From: SABY01 sp964523795
GTDB taxonomy: Bacteria > Bacteroidota > Bacteroidia > Bacteroidales > 4484-276
Direction of reading: 5' to 3'
Length of the DNA stretch: 64,000 bases
Assembly (NCBI GenBank): GCA_964523795.1
Contig: CAZGAO010000016.1
Coordinates: 1 to 64,000, forward strand
Part shown: piece by piece, positions 35,573 to 44,484 of the stretch
How the letters are laid out: the number at the start of each line of letters is the position of its first letter
Numbering within the stretch: the stretch's first letter is position 1
Made by a program: the position numbers and the translations under genes
Notes under the pieces: model-generated
What the model saw: only the letters and a program-made list of their open reading frames with translations
What the model was told of the DNA's origin: nothing
The model's database searches: none

Positions 35573-37162
35573 ATGTCTTACAATAATATAGAAGAACTAC
35601 GCAAAACCGGACAACTGGATGAAGCCTATAAGATGGCTGTGGCCGATCTTGAAGAAGCAGGCAAAAACACGGTAATACCTAAGCCTGACTTTGAAAACCA
35701 AAAAGGAGAAGAAAACACAGAACCCGAAAACATGATTGTTTTGGGCAAGCGGGCTTTGGCCTGGGTGCTCTACGACCTACTAAAGCAAAACACCGGGAAA
35801 GAAAAATTCGACACCTTTATTAGTTATCTCGAAGAGCTTGTAAACCTCGACCTGGGTACTTCCGAAAAAATGGTGATCAACCAAATGTTGTGGGTCATCG
35901 GCATCGCCGCCTTTGAGTTTACCAAGGAAGATGATTTCGATATATCGAAAATGGAGCAACTGCTCGATTTTACCATGAAGCTCCCGTTTACCCGGCAATC
36001 CAAGGGCTACTCCTTTCTCTTCAAAGCCTTGCACAAGGCCTTGAAAGAATCGCCGCGCTATGTCGATTTTGCCTCATGGTGGGATTTATGGTGCTTCATC
36101 AGCGATGATTATCACTTTAAAAAAAGGGCAGATGGCAAGAAAAAGATGGCCATTGCCGAGCAAGGTTTTAACCGCTATGCAAAGCATCTGGTTAAAGCCT
36201 TCAAAAATGCTCCCGATCCGGATACCGAAAATGATCTGTTAAAAAAAATCGACACCTTCATGCCGGTTATCGAGGTGGCCATACAGCACAACAGCCACTA
36301 TTCGCAACTGCCTTATTACAAAATAAAGTTTCTTTTTATCAAAGGCGAATACAACACCGCTTACGAATTGCTTTTAAAACGGGCAAGGCAAAAGAAAACC
36401 GATTTCTGGATATGGAAACTCATGGCCGAGGCTTATGCCGATAAACCAGAGAAACAAATCGGTTGCCTGGCAAAAGCCATCCTGTGCAAGCCCAAAGATT
36501 CGAAAATAGTAAAAACACACATCAAACTGGCTTACCTGCTCGTTGAACACGAAAAATACAACGAAGCAAAAACCGAAATCGGCACCATACTCAAATGGTG
36601 CCTGCTACACAAACAGGACATCCCCGAAATAGTAAGCGAATGGGGCGAACAAGCATGGTACAACCTGGCCGAAGCGAAAGCCAACAATATGGAGTTTTAT
36701 AAAAACACCAGTTTCCATGCCGATGAAATATTATATGGAGAAATACCGGAGCGCAAAATAGTGGTCGATTCCGTAAACGCCCCTAAAAAAATCATCACCT
36801 TCATTGATGGAGCATATTCAAAGGGATATTTTAAATACGACCGCATAATAAAGCAAGCCACCGATGGTGACATTTTCATGGTTCGTTTAAAGCCGGTTAA
36901 AGGCGTAGAAAACCGCTATACGCTTTATGGCGCAACCAAGCTTGACGAAAAATTCCTGGACGGCATCATCAAGCATTTCTCGGGCGAAGTAATTAAACCC
37001 GTCGACAGAAATTTCGCCTTCGTCGATGGCATGTTTGTTACCCCTTTGATATGCACCAATCATCAGATCGAAGACGGCGATTATGTTTCGGGCAGGGCAA
37101 TGGTAGCCTACAACAACAAAAAAGATGAGTGGGGATGGAAAGTAGTTGCCATTGATGATTAG
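35573..37162 (+). CDS. TPR protein with C-terminal S1/cold-shock-like domains
   Basis: 529 residues. Residues 1-400 are helical repeats: LRKTGQLDEAYKMAVADLEE opens like a TPR, and VDFASWWDLWCFISDDYHFK and YNTAYELLLKRARQKKTDFW follow. Residues about 410-529 look like two small beta-barrel units: FIDGAYSKGYFKYDRI, then VDRNFAFVDGMFVTPLICTN ending DEWGWKVVAIDD. The FAFV...FV...GDYV...WGW pattern resembles the S1/CSD-like domains described in TOTE conflict systems, so nucleic-acid binding is plausible. No nuclease or helicase gene adjoins it. Function not established. Confidence 0.6.
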   Translation: MSYNNIEELRKTGQLDEAYKMAVADLEEAGKNTVIPKPDFENQKGEENTEPENMIVLGKRALAWVLYDLLKQNTGKEKFDTFISYLEELVNLDLGTSEKMVINQMLWVIGIAAFEFTKEDDFDISKMEQLLDFTMKLPFTRQSKGYSFLFKALHKALKESPRYVDFASWWDLWCFISDDYHFKKRADGKKKMAIAEQGFNRYAKHLVKAFKNAPDPDTENDLLKKIDTFMPVIEVAIQHNSHYSQLPYYKIKFLFIKGEYNTAYELLLKRARQKKTDFWIWKLMAEAYADKPEKQIGCLAKAILCKPKDSKIVKTHIKLAYLLVEHEKYNEAKTEIGTILKWCLLHKQDIPEIVSEWGEQAWYNLAEAKANNMEFYKNTSFHADEILYGEIPERKIVVDSVNAPKKIITFIDGAYSKGYFKYDRIIKQATDGDIFMVRLKPVKGVENRYTLYGATKLDEKFLDGIIKHFSGEVIKPVDRNFAFVDGMFVTPLICTNHQIEDGDYVSGRAMVAYNNKKDEWGWKVVAIDD

Positions 37163-37249
37163 ACTACACTTTTAATACTGCTCATATTTTCAATTCTCCC
37201 CCACCTTTTCCGTAAGGAAAAGTGATTAGCAACACGGCTTATTTTTATA

Positions 37250-37257
37250 TACTTTTG
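37250..37257 (+). promoter_or_regulatory. Promoter box fixing the start of the M16 gene
   Basis: TACTTTTG (TAnnTTTG match) lies inside the longer reading frame that begins at 37222, with transcription expected near 37264. The real start codon is therefore the ATG at 37285, which also gives a proper lipoprotein signal. Confidence 0.55.
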
Positions 37258-37284
37258 ATGCAAATATTAACCAAATTAATTGTG

Positions 37285-40221
37285 ATGAAAAAGTTAACTT
37301 TTCTAATGATGCTGGCCGTTTCGTGCCTGCTTTTTTCGTGCTCGGACAAAAAATACACGAGCGAAACCCACACCGACGAGAATGGTTTCACCTACCAAAC
37401 CGTTAGCAACGACCCGATGAACACACGGGTTTACACGCTCGAAAACGGGCTTAGGGTTTATCTTTCGGTAAACCGCGATGAACCACGCATTTCCACACTT
37501 ATTGGTGTTAATGCCGGCTCCACCTCCGACCCTGTCGAAACCACCGGCCTGGCCCATTACTTTGAGCACATGATGTTTAAGGGCACCGATGAAATTGGCA
37601 CCCTCAACTGGGAAATGGAAAAACCGCTGCTGGATGAAATAAGTGACCTTTTTGAGCAGCACCGTGATGCCTCCGACCCGGCGTTAAAAAAGAGCATTTA
37701 CAAAAAAATCGACAGTGTCTCGGCAATAGCAGCTAATTATGTGGCCGCCAATGAATACGACAAAATGGTGTCGAGCATCGGAGCCAAACGCACCAATGCC
37801 GGAACAAGCTACGACTACACCGTTTACATCAACGACATTCCCAAAAACGAATTCGAGAAATGGCTCCGTCTCGAAAGCGAACGCTTTAGCGACATCGTGC
37901 TGCGGCTTTTTCATACCGAACTCGAAACCGTTTACGAGGAGTACAACATGTATCAGGACATGGATCGCAGCCGCGCAAACAATGCGATGATGGCCGCTTT
38001 GTTTCCCACGCATCCTTATGGCCGTCAGGTTATCGGGCTGGCCGAGCACATCAAAAATCCATCCATGGAAAACATTTACCAGTTTGCCCACACCTTTTAT
38101 GTGCCCAACAATATGGCCGTAGCTTTGGCCGGCGACCTGGATTACGATGAAACCATAAAACTGGTTAATGATTATTTTGGAAAATGGAAAGCCAAAGAAT
38201 TGCCAGAGATCACCCAGCCCAAAGAAGAACCGCTTCAAGCTCCGGTCGTTAAAGAAATATATGGCCCGGATGCCGAGAATATGATGCTGGCTTTCCGCTT
38301 TGATGGCGCATACTCAAACGATGATAAAATGACGGGTATGATCGATATGATCCTGAGCAACAGCCAGGCCGGCCTGATCGACCTGAACCTGAACCAGCAG
38401 CAAAAAGTACTGCGTGCCGGAAGCTATGCCTACGCCATGAAAGATTATGGTATGCACGTTTTTTATGGCTCGCCCCGCCAGGGACAAAGCCTGGAAGAAG
38501 TGAAAGACCTGCTGCTTGCGCAAATAGAAAAAGTGAAGCAAGGCGAATTTGAAGAATGGATGCTCGGAGCCATCGTTAATGATATGCGCCTGAACGAAAT
38601 ATACCGAAACGAGAGCAGCTTTGCCCGGGTTTACACTTACGTGGATGATTTTATCAAAGGCATTTCCGAGGAAAAACGCCTGGGTCTTATCGATGAAATG
38701 GAAAAAATTACCAAGGCAGATATTATCAAATTTGCCAACGAAAAATACAAGGATAACTACGTGGTGGTGTATAAACGCCATGGCGAAAGCGACAACATTG
38801 CCAAGGTGGAAAAACCCGAACTTACAGCCATCAATATTAACCGCGAAGAACCATCGGAATTTTATAAGGAGTTTTCGGCCATGTCATCCGAAGAAATTGA
38901 GCCTGTATTTTTGAATTATCAGGAACAAATAAAACAAGAAGAAGTGGCAAAGGGTGTGGATATGTTCTATATTAAAAATGAAAACAACGAAACCTTCCAG
39001 CTCAACTACATCATCGATATCGGGAAAAACCACAGCCTTAAATTTCCGCTGGCAGTAAATTATTTGCCCTACCTGGGCACCGACAAATATACACCGGCAC
39101 AATTGCAGCAGGAATTCTTCCGCCTGGGCTTGTCATTTGGCGTTAATGCCAGCGACAAACGTTCCTACGTTTATATCTCAGGGTTGAGCAAATCGTACGA
39201 GGAAGCCATCCGCCTGCTGGAACATGTAATTGCCAATGCCAAGCCCGACCAGCAAGCCTACAACGATTATGTGGACGGAATACTTAAAAAACGCGAAGAC
39301 AGCAAAAAAGACAAGAACGCCATATTATGGGGCGGGCTGATGAATTACGGTATTTACGGCGAAAATTCAGCCTTCCGCAATCTGCTTACCGAAGAAGAAC
39401 TGCGCGCCATACAACCTAGCGAACTTACCGATATGATAGCCGGGATGACAAGCTATGCGCACAAGGTGTTTTACTACGGCCCGGCAGGCTTCGAGTTTGC
39501 CCGCCAAAAAGTAGAAAAACTACACACCATCCCAGAGACCTTAAATCCGCTGCCCGAAGAAATTACTTATCAGCAGTTGGGCAATGACGAAAACAAGGTT
39601 TATGTGGTAAATTATGATATGGTGCAGGCCAACATTGTGATGGTATCCAAAAGTACACCCTTCGACAAAAGCCTTATCCCGCCTGCGGAAGTCTTTGGCG
39701 AATATTTTGGCGGGGGTTTATCCTCGATCATCTTTCAGGAAATTCGCGAATCGAGAGCCTTAGCCTACAGCGCGTTTTCGGCATTTTCGATTCCCTCCGA
39801 TCCTGACCAAAACAATACGATTTACGGATTTGTGGGTACCCAGGCCGATAAACTCGAAATCGCTACTTCGGCCATGCTCGAACTAATGAACGACATGCCG
39901 GTGGCCAGGGCGCAATTTGATCTGGCCAAGGCATCGATCATCAAAAAAATTAACACCGAAAGAATTATCAAGAGCAGTATTTTTTGGAATTACCTCCGCA
40001 ATCAGGATCGGGGCATCGACTACGACATTCGCAAAGATGTTTATGATTATGCCCAGGCAGTTTCGATTGACGATTTCAAAAATCAGTTTTTTGATGAATA
40101 CATCAAGGGGCTGAAATATAATTTTATGATTTTGGGAAATAAGGAAGCCCTTGACATGGAATCGCTGGCCAAGATTGGCCAAACCAAAGTACTGTCGCTT
40201 GAGGAGATTTTTAATTATTAA
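37285..40221 (+). CDS. M16 family zinc metallopeptidase (lipoprotein)
   Basis: 978 residues from MKKLTFLMMLAVSCLLFSCS; the lipobox cysteine in LLFSCS predicts a lipid anchor. The N-terminal M16 domain has the inverted zinc site HYFEH (GLAHYFEHMMFKGT) with the downstream ligand Glu in ETVYEEYNMY. A second non-catalytic pair of M16 domains follows, including EYFGGGLSSIIFQEIRESRA and LAYSAFSAF. Full-length pitrilysin/insulinase-type architecture. It probably degrades peptides in the periplasm or at the outer membrane. A strong terminator follows at 40260. Confidence 0.93.
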   Translation: MKKLTFLMMLAVSCLLFSCSDKKYTSETHTDENGFTYQTVSNDPMNTRVYTLENGLRVYLSVNRDEPRISTLIGVNAGSTSDPVETTGLAHYFEHMMFKGTDEIGTLNWEMEKPLLDEISDLFEQHRDASDPALKKSIYKKIDSVSAIAANYVAANEYDKMVSSIGAKRTNAGTSYDYTVYINDIPKNEFEKWLRLESERFSDIVLRLFHTELETVYEEYNMYQDMDRSRANNAMMAALFPTHPYGRQVIGLAEHIKNPSMENIYQFAHTFYVPNNMAVALAGDLDYDETIKLVNDYFGKWKAKELPEITQPKEEPLQAPVVKEIYGPDAENMMLAFRFDGAYSNDDKMTGMIDMILSNSQAGLIDLNLNQQQKVLRAGSYAYAMKDYGMHVFYGSPRQGQSLEEVKDLLLAQIEKVKQGEFEEWMLGAIVNDMRLNEIYRNESSFARVYTYVDDFIKGISEEKRLGLIDEMEKITKADIIKFANEKYKDNYVVVYKRHGESDNIAKVEKPELTAININREEPSEFYKEFSAMSSEEIEPVFLNYQEQIKQEEVAKGVDMFYIKNENNETFQLNYIIDIGKNHSLKFPLAVNYLPYLGTDKYTPAQLQQEFFRLGLSFGVNASDKRSYVYISGLSKSYEEAIRLLEHVIANAKPDQQAYNDYVDGILKKREDSKKDKNAILWGGLMNYGIYGENSAFRNLLTEEELRAIQPSELTDMIAGMTSYAHKVFYYGPAGFEFARQKVEKLHTIPETLNPLPEEITYQQLGNDENKVYVVNYDMVQANIVMVSKSTPFDKSLIPPAEVFGEYFGGGLSSIIFQEIRESRALAYSAFSAFSIPSDPDQNNTIYGFVGTQADKLEIATSAMLELMNDMPVARAQFDLAKASIIKKINTERIIKSSIFWNYLRNQDRGIDYDIRKDVYDYAQAVSIDDFKNQFFDEYIKGLKYNFMILGNKEALDMESLAKIGQTKVLSLEEIFNY

Positions 40222-40259
40222 AATAAATACAGGCCAAGTGATATTTTAGCCAAAATATA

Positions 40260-40293
40260 GAAAGCCTCGCCAAAATATTGGCGAGGCTTTTTT
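40260..40293 (+). terminator. Rho-independent terminator of the M16 gene
   Basis: AAAGCCTCGCCAA and TTGGCGAGGCTTT form a 13-bp perfect stem with an ATA-type loop, followed by TTTT. Nearly symmetrical, so it could also act on the other strand against gpx-side transcription. Confidence 0.85.
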
Positions 40294-40295
40294 AT

Positions 40296-40416
40296 TGTAG
40301 GGATTTGAATCCTGTCGGAGTTTCATCCCTTCAGGCTGAGAGGTCGTGTGGATGCCTTTTACGGTCAGGCGATGCCTGACCCTATGATGTGCCAGCCTTT
40401 CGGGCTGGAGACATAA
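40296..40416. repeat. Cluster of small palindromes
   Basis: Between the M16 terminator and the gpx stop are GTCAGGCGATGCCTGAC (7-bp arms), CCAGCCTTTCGGGCTGG (6-bp arms) and a CCTTCAGGCTGA block. No reading frame is visible. The pattern is that of REP-type intergenic sequence. Confidence 0.5.
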
Positions 40417-40418
40417 GC

Positions 40419-40967
40419 CTATTTCCCCTCAATCCATCCGACAATATCATCGCCGTTGGGTGAGGTACGCGGAGAGAACATAGCCACATAATTCCCATTT
40501 TCGTCAATCAGGTATTTCTGGAAATTCCAACTTACCTTCGTATCTTCCACGCCATTTTGAGCTTTGCTGGTGAGCCACTGATACACCGGGTGCATGTCAT
40601 CCCCTTTAACCGAAATTTTTTCCATCATCGGAAAAGTAACACCATAATTTTCGGTGCAGAAGGTGCGGATTTCCTCGTGCGTGCCCGGTTCCTGGCTCAT
40701 AAAATTGTTGGCCGGAAAGCCGATAATGGTAAAGTTGTCGCCGCCATATTTTTCGTACAAGGCCTGCAAGTCTTCGTACTGGCCAGTCAAACCACATTTG
40801 GAAGCGGTATTTACTACCAGCACTTTTTTGCCTTTGAGCGAGGCCAGGTCGAAGTCATCGCCATCGAGGGTTTTTACTTTAAAACTGTGGAAATTATTTT
40901 GCCCGGCAAGATTTGCAAAAGCCACAAAAACCAGAGCCATGGTAATCAATAATATCTTTTTCATCAT
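40419..40967 (-). CDS. Exported glutathione peroxidase family protein
   Basis: 182 residues with a signal peptide (MMKKILLITMALVFVAFANL). The GPx core has the peroxidatic Cys58 (VNTASKCGLTGQY), the motif GFPANNF where most relatives have GFPCNQF, and WNFQKYLIDENG. Cysteine rather than selenocysteine is used, so it is probably thioredoxin-dependent. Reduces hydrogen peroxide or lipid peroxides in the periplasm. The start may be the second Met. Confidence 0.9.
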   Translation of the reverse strand: MMKKILLITMALVFVAFANLAGQNNFHSFKVKTLDGDDFDLASLKGKKVLVVNTASKCGLTGQYEDLQALYEKYGGDNFTIIGFPANNFMSQEPGTHEEIRTFCTENYGVTFPMMEKISVKGDDMHPVYQWLTSKAQNGVEDTKVSWNFQKYLIDENGNYVAMFSPRTSPNGDDIVGWIEGK

Positions 40968-41070
40968 TAAAAAAAATTAGTTAATATTTCGTGCAGAACA
41001 AGGCAGAAGGTGGCAATGTTCATTTTCTTGTGCGAGCTGTATTTCATAAAGCGTTTAAAAGTCAATATTT

Positions 41071-41109
41071 GACATTCCATCGGCTGCAGGACAAGGAATC
41101 GTCAAAAAA
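41071..41109 (+). repeat. Bulged hairpin element, degenerate copy
   Basis: GAC-ATTCCAT-C then GGCTGCAGGAC, AAGGAAT-C-GTC and AAAAAA. It has the layout of the copies at 49248 and 58441-58560, but with one arm mismatch and a damaged inner GTCC. Part of the 550-base gap 40968-41517, which has no gene. Confidence 0.5.
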
Positions 41110-41127
41110 GTGCTGTGAGGATTAATT

Positions 41128-41253
41128 AGTGCTTGTCTTTAAAGTTACAGTTATAAAAATATACGATTTCAGATTTAAGATATTGGTGGTATTCAGCACA
41201 ATCTAAAATCTAATATCCTTAATTTTCAATCTTAAATCAAATAAAGTCGTTTT
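41128..41253 (+). repeat. Dispersed ~130-bp repeat, copy A
   Basis: Starts AGTGCTTGTC and shares AAAATATACGATTTCAGATT, ATTCAGCACAATCTAAAATC and CTTAAATCAAA with 55294-55447. The right end expected from copy B (GGACAAGCACT) is missing; the three-hairpin element begins there instead. Confidence 0.6.
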
Positions 41254-41397
41254 TGAATTGCCCTGGGTTTTAACCCAGGGAAAAATGAGTGTGAAGATGT
41301 CCGCCCCTCGATTCCGCAACGCCTACGGCGTTGCGGAATCGAGGGTTTTTTTTTCTGCTTTCAATTCAATCCCCGCCCTAAAGGGCGAGGCAATTCA
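41254..41397. repeat. Three-hairpin element, copy 1
   Basis: Bounded by TGAATTGCC and GGCAATTCA. Contains hairpins CCCTGGG/CCCAGGG, a 19-bp central stem with loop TAC (about 41305-41345), and CGCCCT/AGGGCG. The central stem is followed by GGTTTTTTTTT, so it can also terminate plus-strand transcription. A second copy is at 59883-60023 with compensated differences. Confidence 0.75.
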
Positions 41398-41486
41398 TAA
41401 TTCAAATTCCTTACTAAAAAGACAGAAACAAATTATCCTTCACTTAAGGTTAAATCTTGTAAACAAGTCGCGCCAGGCAATTCGGC

Positions 41487-41494
41487 TATCTTTG
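41487..41494 (+). promoter_or_regulatory. Promoter box of the MFS-like gene
   Basis: TATCTTTG followed by CGACC is a perfect -7 element. Transcription should begin near 41501, only ~17 bases before the TTG at 41518, which supports that unusual start codon. Confidence 0.55.
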
Positions 41495-41517
41495 CGACCC
41501 AAAATTATAGCCCCATT

Positions 41518-42822
41518 TTGAAACTGCTAAAAGCCGACATCTGTTGCGAGGAACGCCAAACTTTCAGGCTCCACCTGGCCTATTCCCTCATCGAGGGTTT
41601 CATCCTTGGCGTGTTGGCACTCAACGAATTTGTGTTTATCAAAAGCCTTTTGGGCAGCAATTACCAGTTGGGCGTGCTTTTTCAGTTTAGCATGTTGGTT
41701 TTTCTCTTGCTGATTTTTGTTAATGAATTCCTGAAACGCATCAAAAAGCGGAGGGTTTTTCTACGCTGGACAGGCATTATTACCCGCCTGCCTTTGATGC
41801 TACTTTTCTTCTTTCCGCGCAGCCCCGAGGTGTATCAGGGCGATGGCATGTATCATCTTATCTTTCTCGCCATTTTCCTGGTTTATTATCTGGCGGCTTT
41901 GGTTATCAATCCAACCATCAATCTGCTACTCAAAACCAATTACAGTCATCAAAACTTCGGCACTTTTTACAGCTATGCACAGTCGGCCAACAAGGTGGTG
42001 CTGCTGGTGGTAACCTTCCTTTACGGACTTTTGCTCGATTACGACAACTACGCTTTCACCTACATTTTCCCCATTGCCTCGGTGCTTGGGATGATCTCGA
42101 TTTATCTGCTATCCAAAATCGATTATACCCCGCCGGAAGTCATCCGAATAAAAACGACCATCCTGCAATCGGTGGCCACCTCGGTAAAAAATATGGCGCA
42201 AATCCTCAAAACCAACCGTCCTTACCTGCACTTCGAGGTGGGTTTTATGCTTTATGGCTTTGCATTTATGACCACCTACGCAGTTACAACCATCTTTTTC
42301 TACGAAGAACTGATGCTCAACTATTCGAGCGTGGCCTTTTACAAAAATTCGTACAACATCCTGGCAATCCTGCTGCTGCCTGTTTTCGGAAAACTGCTTG
42401 GACGGCTCGATCCGCGCAGGTTCGCCATGATTACCTACACCGCGCTGGCACTCAATCTTTTTTTCCTGATGATTACCGAATACCTCCCGGCACATGTCGA
42501 AATACTTGGGATTAAACTTTACTATTCGCTGATTGTATATATTATTTTTCACGGCATTTTTGCTGCCACCATGGTTTTGCTGTGGAATATCGGCTCGTCC
42601 TATTTTGGCCAGGATAGCCAGGCAGACATTTATCAATCCATCCACCTTTTCCTAACGGGAGTACGGGCTATTTTTGCTCCCCTCTTCGGGATTTTTATTT
42701 ACGAGCAATTCGGATTTACTATTACTTTTTGTGTGGGAATCGTTAGCCTGATCATCGCTGTTTTGCTAATGCATCGTTCGCAGTTGCGCGATCAAAAAAA
42801 TCAGAGAGCCGCCCAAATCTGA
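41518..42822 (+). CDS. MFS-like 12-helix membrane transporter (TTG start)
   Basis: 434 residues, about twelve membrane helices (LAYSLIEGFILGVLALNEFV, LIFLAIFLVYYLAALVINPT, VVLLVVTFLYGLLL) with a cytoplasmic central loop (SKIDYTPPEVIRIKTTILQS). The overall shape is that of the major facilitator superfamily, but no substrate signature is recognised. The reading frame has no ATG before residue 59, and the promoter box at 41487 places the transcript start just upstream, so TTG is the likely start. It stands alone on the plus strand. Confidence 0.75.
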   Translation: MKLLKADICCEERQTFRLHLAYSLIEGFILGVLALNEFVFIKSLLGSNYQLGVLFQFSMLVFLLLIFVNEFLKRIKKRRVFLRWTGIITRLPLMLLFFFPRSPEVYQGDGMYHLIFLAIFLVYYLAALVINPTINLLLKTNYSHQNFGTFYSYAQSANKVVLLVVTFLYGLLLDYDNYAFTYIFPIASVLGMISIYLLSKIDYTPPEVIRIKTTILQSVATSVKNMAQILKTNRPYLHFEVGFMLYGFAFMTTYAVTTIFFYEELMLNYSSVAFYKNSYNILAILLLPVFGKLLGRLDPRRFAMITYTALALNLFFLMITEYLPAHVEILGIKLYYSLIVYIIFHGIFAATMVLLWNIGSSYFGQDSQADIYQSIHLFLTGVRAIFAPLFGIFIYEQFGFTITFCVGIVSLIIAVLLMHRSQLRDQKNQRAAQI

Positions 42823-42908
42823 TCAATCCTGAAATTGTTTCGAAACAGGTAGCACATCGTGCGTAAACATAATTATTCTACTTTTACGGCGGAAAAAAAC
42901 TTTGGTTT

Positions 42909-44249
42909 ATGATGAAATTTACAAAATCCAGGCTTGCTTCTCTCATGATCTTTTTTTTGCTTTTCGCAAATAGCGGCCTATTCGCTAACGAAACAAAAGC
43001 AAGCATCACTAATAATTCACTGTTTGGACAGGATGAAACTTTTGGCATCGAAATAAGTTTCGACTATCCCGACCCGGTTTTCACAGGCGAACCATTTCTT
43101 TTTAATATCCAAATTAAAAAACCCGCATCCTATCAAGTGGCCGGAACACTAAAGTGCAAGTTTTTTGGCGGGCTAATCCCAAAGGAGACAAACTTTGAAG
43201 CCGCAGAATACAGCCTGGAAAACCAAACGGCGACCATCCAATGGGAAAGCCTAAGCAATAGTAATATTATTTCATTTTCGATTCCGGCTGTAAGTGCCAA
43301 AGTCCCTGATGGTGTGTATCCGATTACTATTAACTTTGAGGATAAATATGGTTTTAAAAGCACCAAAAGCGTAGGCATTTATGTAAAAAATAAAAACGAA
43401 AGCCTGCTGCCCTATATTAAACCAGGCGAGGAAATAAGTCCGTACTCCGTCCGCCTGCAATATCCTGGCGAAATTTCGTATGAAGAAAAATATCCGCTGA
43501 AAATTATCCTGGAAAAGGGAAAATATACCGGCAGCCTTGAATTGTTTGTCATGCTGCCCCCGGAGAGTAAAATTGATATCGCCGACATCGACGATTATCA
43601 ATATGAAGCCAAGGAGGGTCATTTGTTTCTTACCAAATCCAGCCTGCCGGCAGGCCCTGAATTTGTGATAAATTGCACGGTGCTTAATACCAGCCACACT
43701 ACGTCGGTTTATCCGATGGCCGCGCGTGCCAAACTCGACCATGATATTGAACTCGTTTTTGCTCACACTATTTATGTGGGAGTAGAAAATTCGATTGAGC
43801 CAAAAACGGTTTTCTACGACACCTTAAATTACGAGGACGAAAACCCGGCTCTGCTTGCTGATTATCCCGATAGCCCCGACAAATATGCCGAGCTTGACAG
43901 CTTGCTGAATGTTTGGAAAGAATCGACCGGTGCCACGACACAATCAAGTAAAATCCCGATGGGAGAAGAAATTTTCTCGGATATTAAAGCCGATGGACAA
44001 ACTTTTTTTGCCGTACAAATTGTAGCTTCTGAAGTTAAGTTACCCAACCTACAAAGTCGCCTTAATGCCGTGCACGTTGACGACCCTTTGCAGGTGGACT
44101 ATGATGGAAGTATTTACCGATATTACATTGGTGAGTTCCCCTCGCAGGCCGAAGCCCGAGAGACGGCAAACTACTTATCATCGAATGGCTTTGAAGGAGC
44201 CTTTGTAGTAAAGTTTGTAAATGGAGAAAAAACAGAATCGTATTATTAA
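42909..44249 (+). CDS. Exported SPOR-domain protein
   Basis: 446 residues. Signal peptide (SRLASLMIFFLLFANSGLFA), then beta-rich sequence from about 40 to 290 (FDYPDPVFTGEPFLFNIQIK), an acidic linker, and a C-terminal SPOR-like domain (about 370-440: TFFAVQIVASEVKLPNLQSR, then YYIGEFPSQAEARETANYLS). SPOR domains bind denuded peptidoglycan, so it may act in the periplasm at division sites or along the wall. A weak TACTTTTA box lies at 42879-42886. No partner gene adjoins it. Confidence 0.75.
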   Translation: MMKFTKSRLASLMIFFLLFANSGLFANETKASITNNSLFGQDETFGIEISFDYPDPVFTGEPFLFNIQIKKPASYQVAGTLKCKFFGGLIPKETNFEAAEYSLENQTATIQWESLSNSNIISFSIPAVSAKVPDGVYPITINFEDKYGFKSTKSVGIYVKNKNESLLPYIKPGEEISPYSVRLQYPGEISYEEKYPLKIILEKGKYTGSLELFVMLPPESKIDIADIDDYQYEAKEGHLFLTKSSLPAGPEFVINCTVLNTSHTTSVYPMAARAKLDHDIELVFAHTIYVGVENSIEPKTVFYDTLNYEDENPALLADYPDSPDKYAELDSLLNVWKESTGATTQSSKIPMGEEIFSDIKADGQTFFAVQIVASEVKLPNLQSRLNAVHVDDPLQVDYDGSIYRYYIGEFPSQAEARETANYLSSNGFEGAFVVKFVNGEKTESYY

Positions 44250-44292
44250 CAGTTAACTTTTTCTTGGGATAGGAAGGAGTAACAGAAAAAAT

Positions 44293-44397
44293 AATCTGTG
44301 GCCATCTGTGGTAAACAAAAAAAAATGAAACACGGCATAAGGTAGAGAAAACACATCCTTCAGATATCCACCACAGATTGCGCATATTGACACAGAT
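44293..44397. repeat. AATCTGTGG-type inverted repeat pair
   Basis: AATCTGTGGCCATCTGTGGT (44293-44312) faces ACCACAGATTGCGCATATTG and ACACAGAT (44370-44397) in inverse orientation. The same core recurs at 49322-49403. No gene is seen in 44250-44484. Confidence 0.5.
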
Positions 44398-44484
44398 AAA
44401 AATTTGATTTGCAAATTTTAAGGGATAAATCTGTAAAATTTATCTGGATAGTAATATTTTATTTACCAGACTCTGTTTTACCGT

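Noticed and set aside
41258..41521. 87-codon frame over the three-hairpin element
   Set aside because: Crosses the repeat and the MFS promoter; its sequence is dictated by the hairpins.
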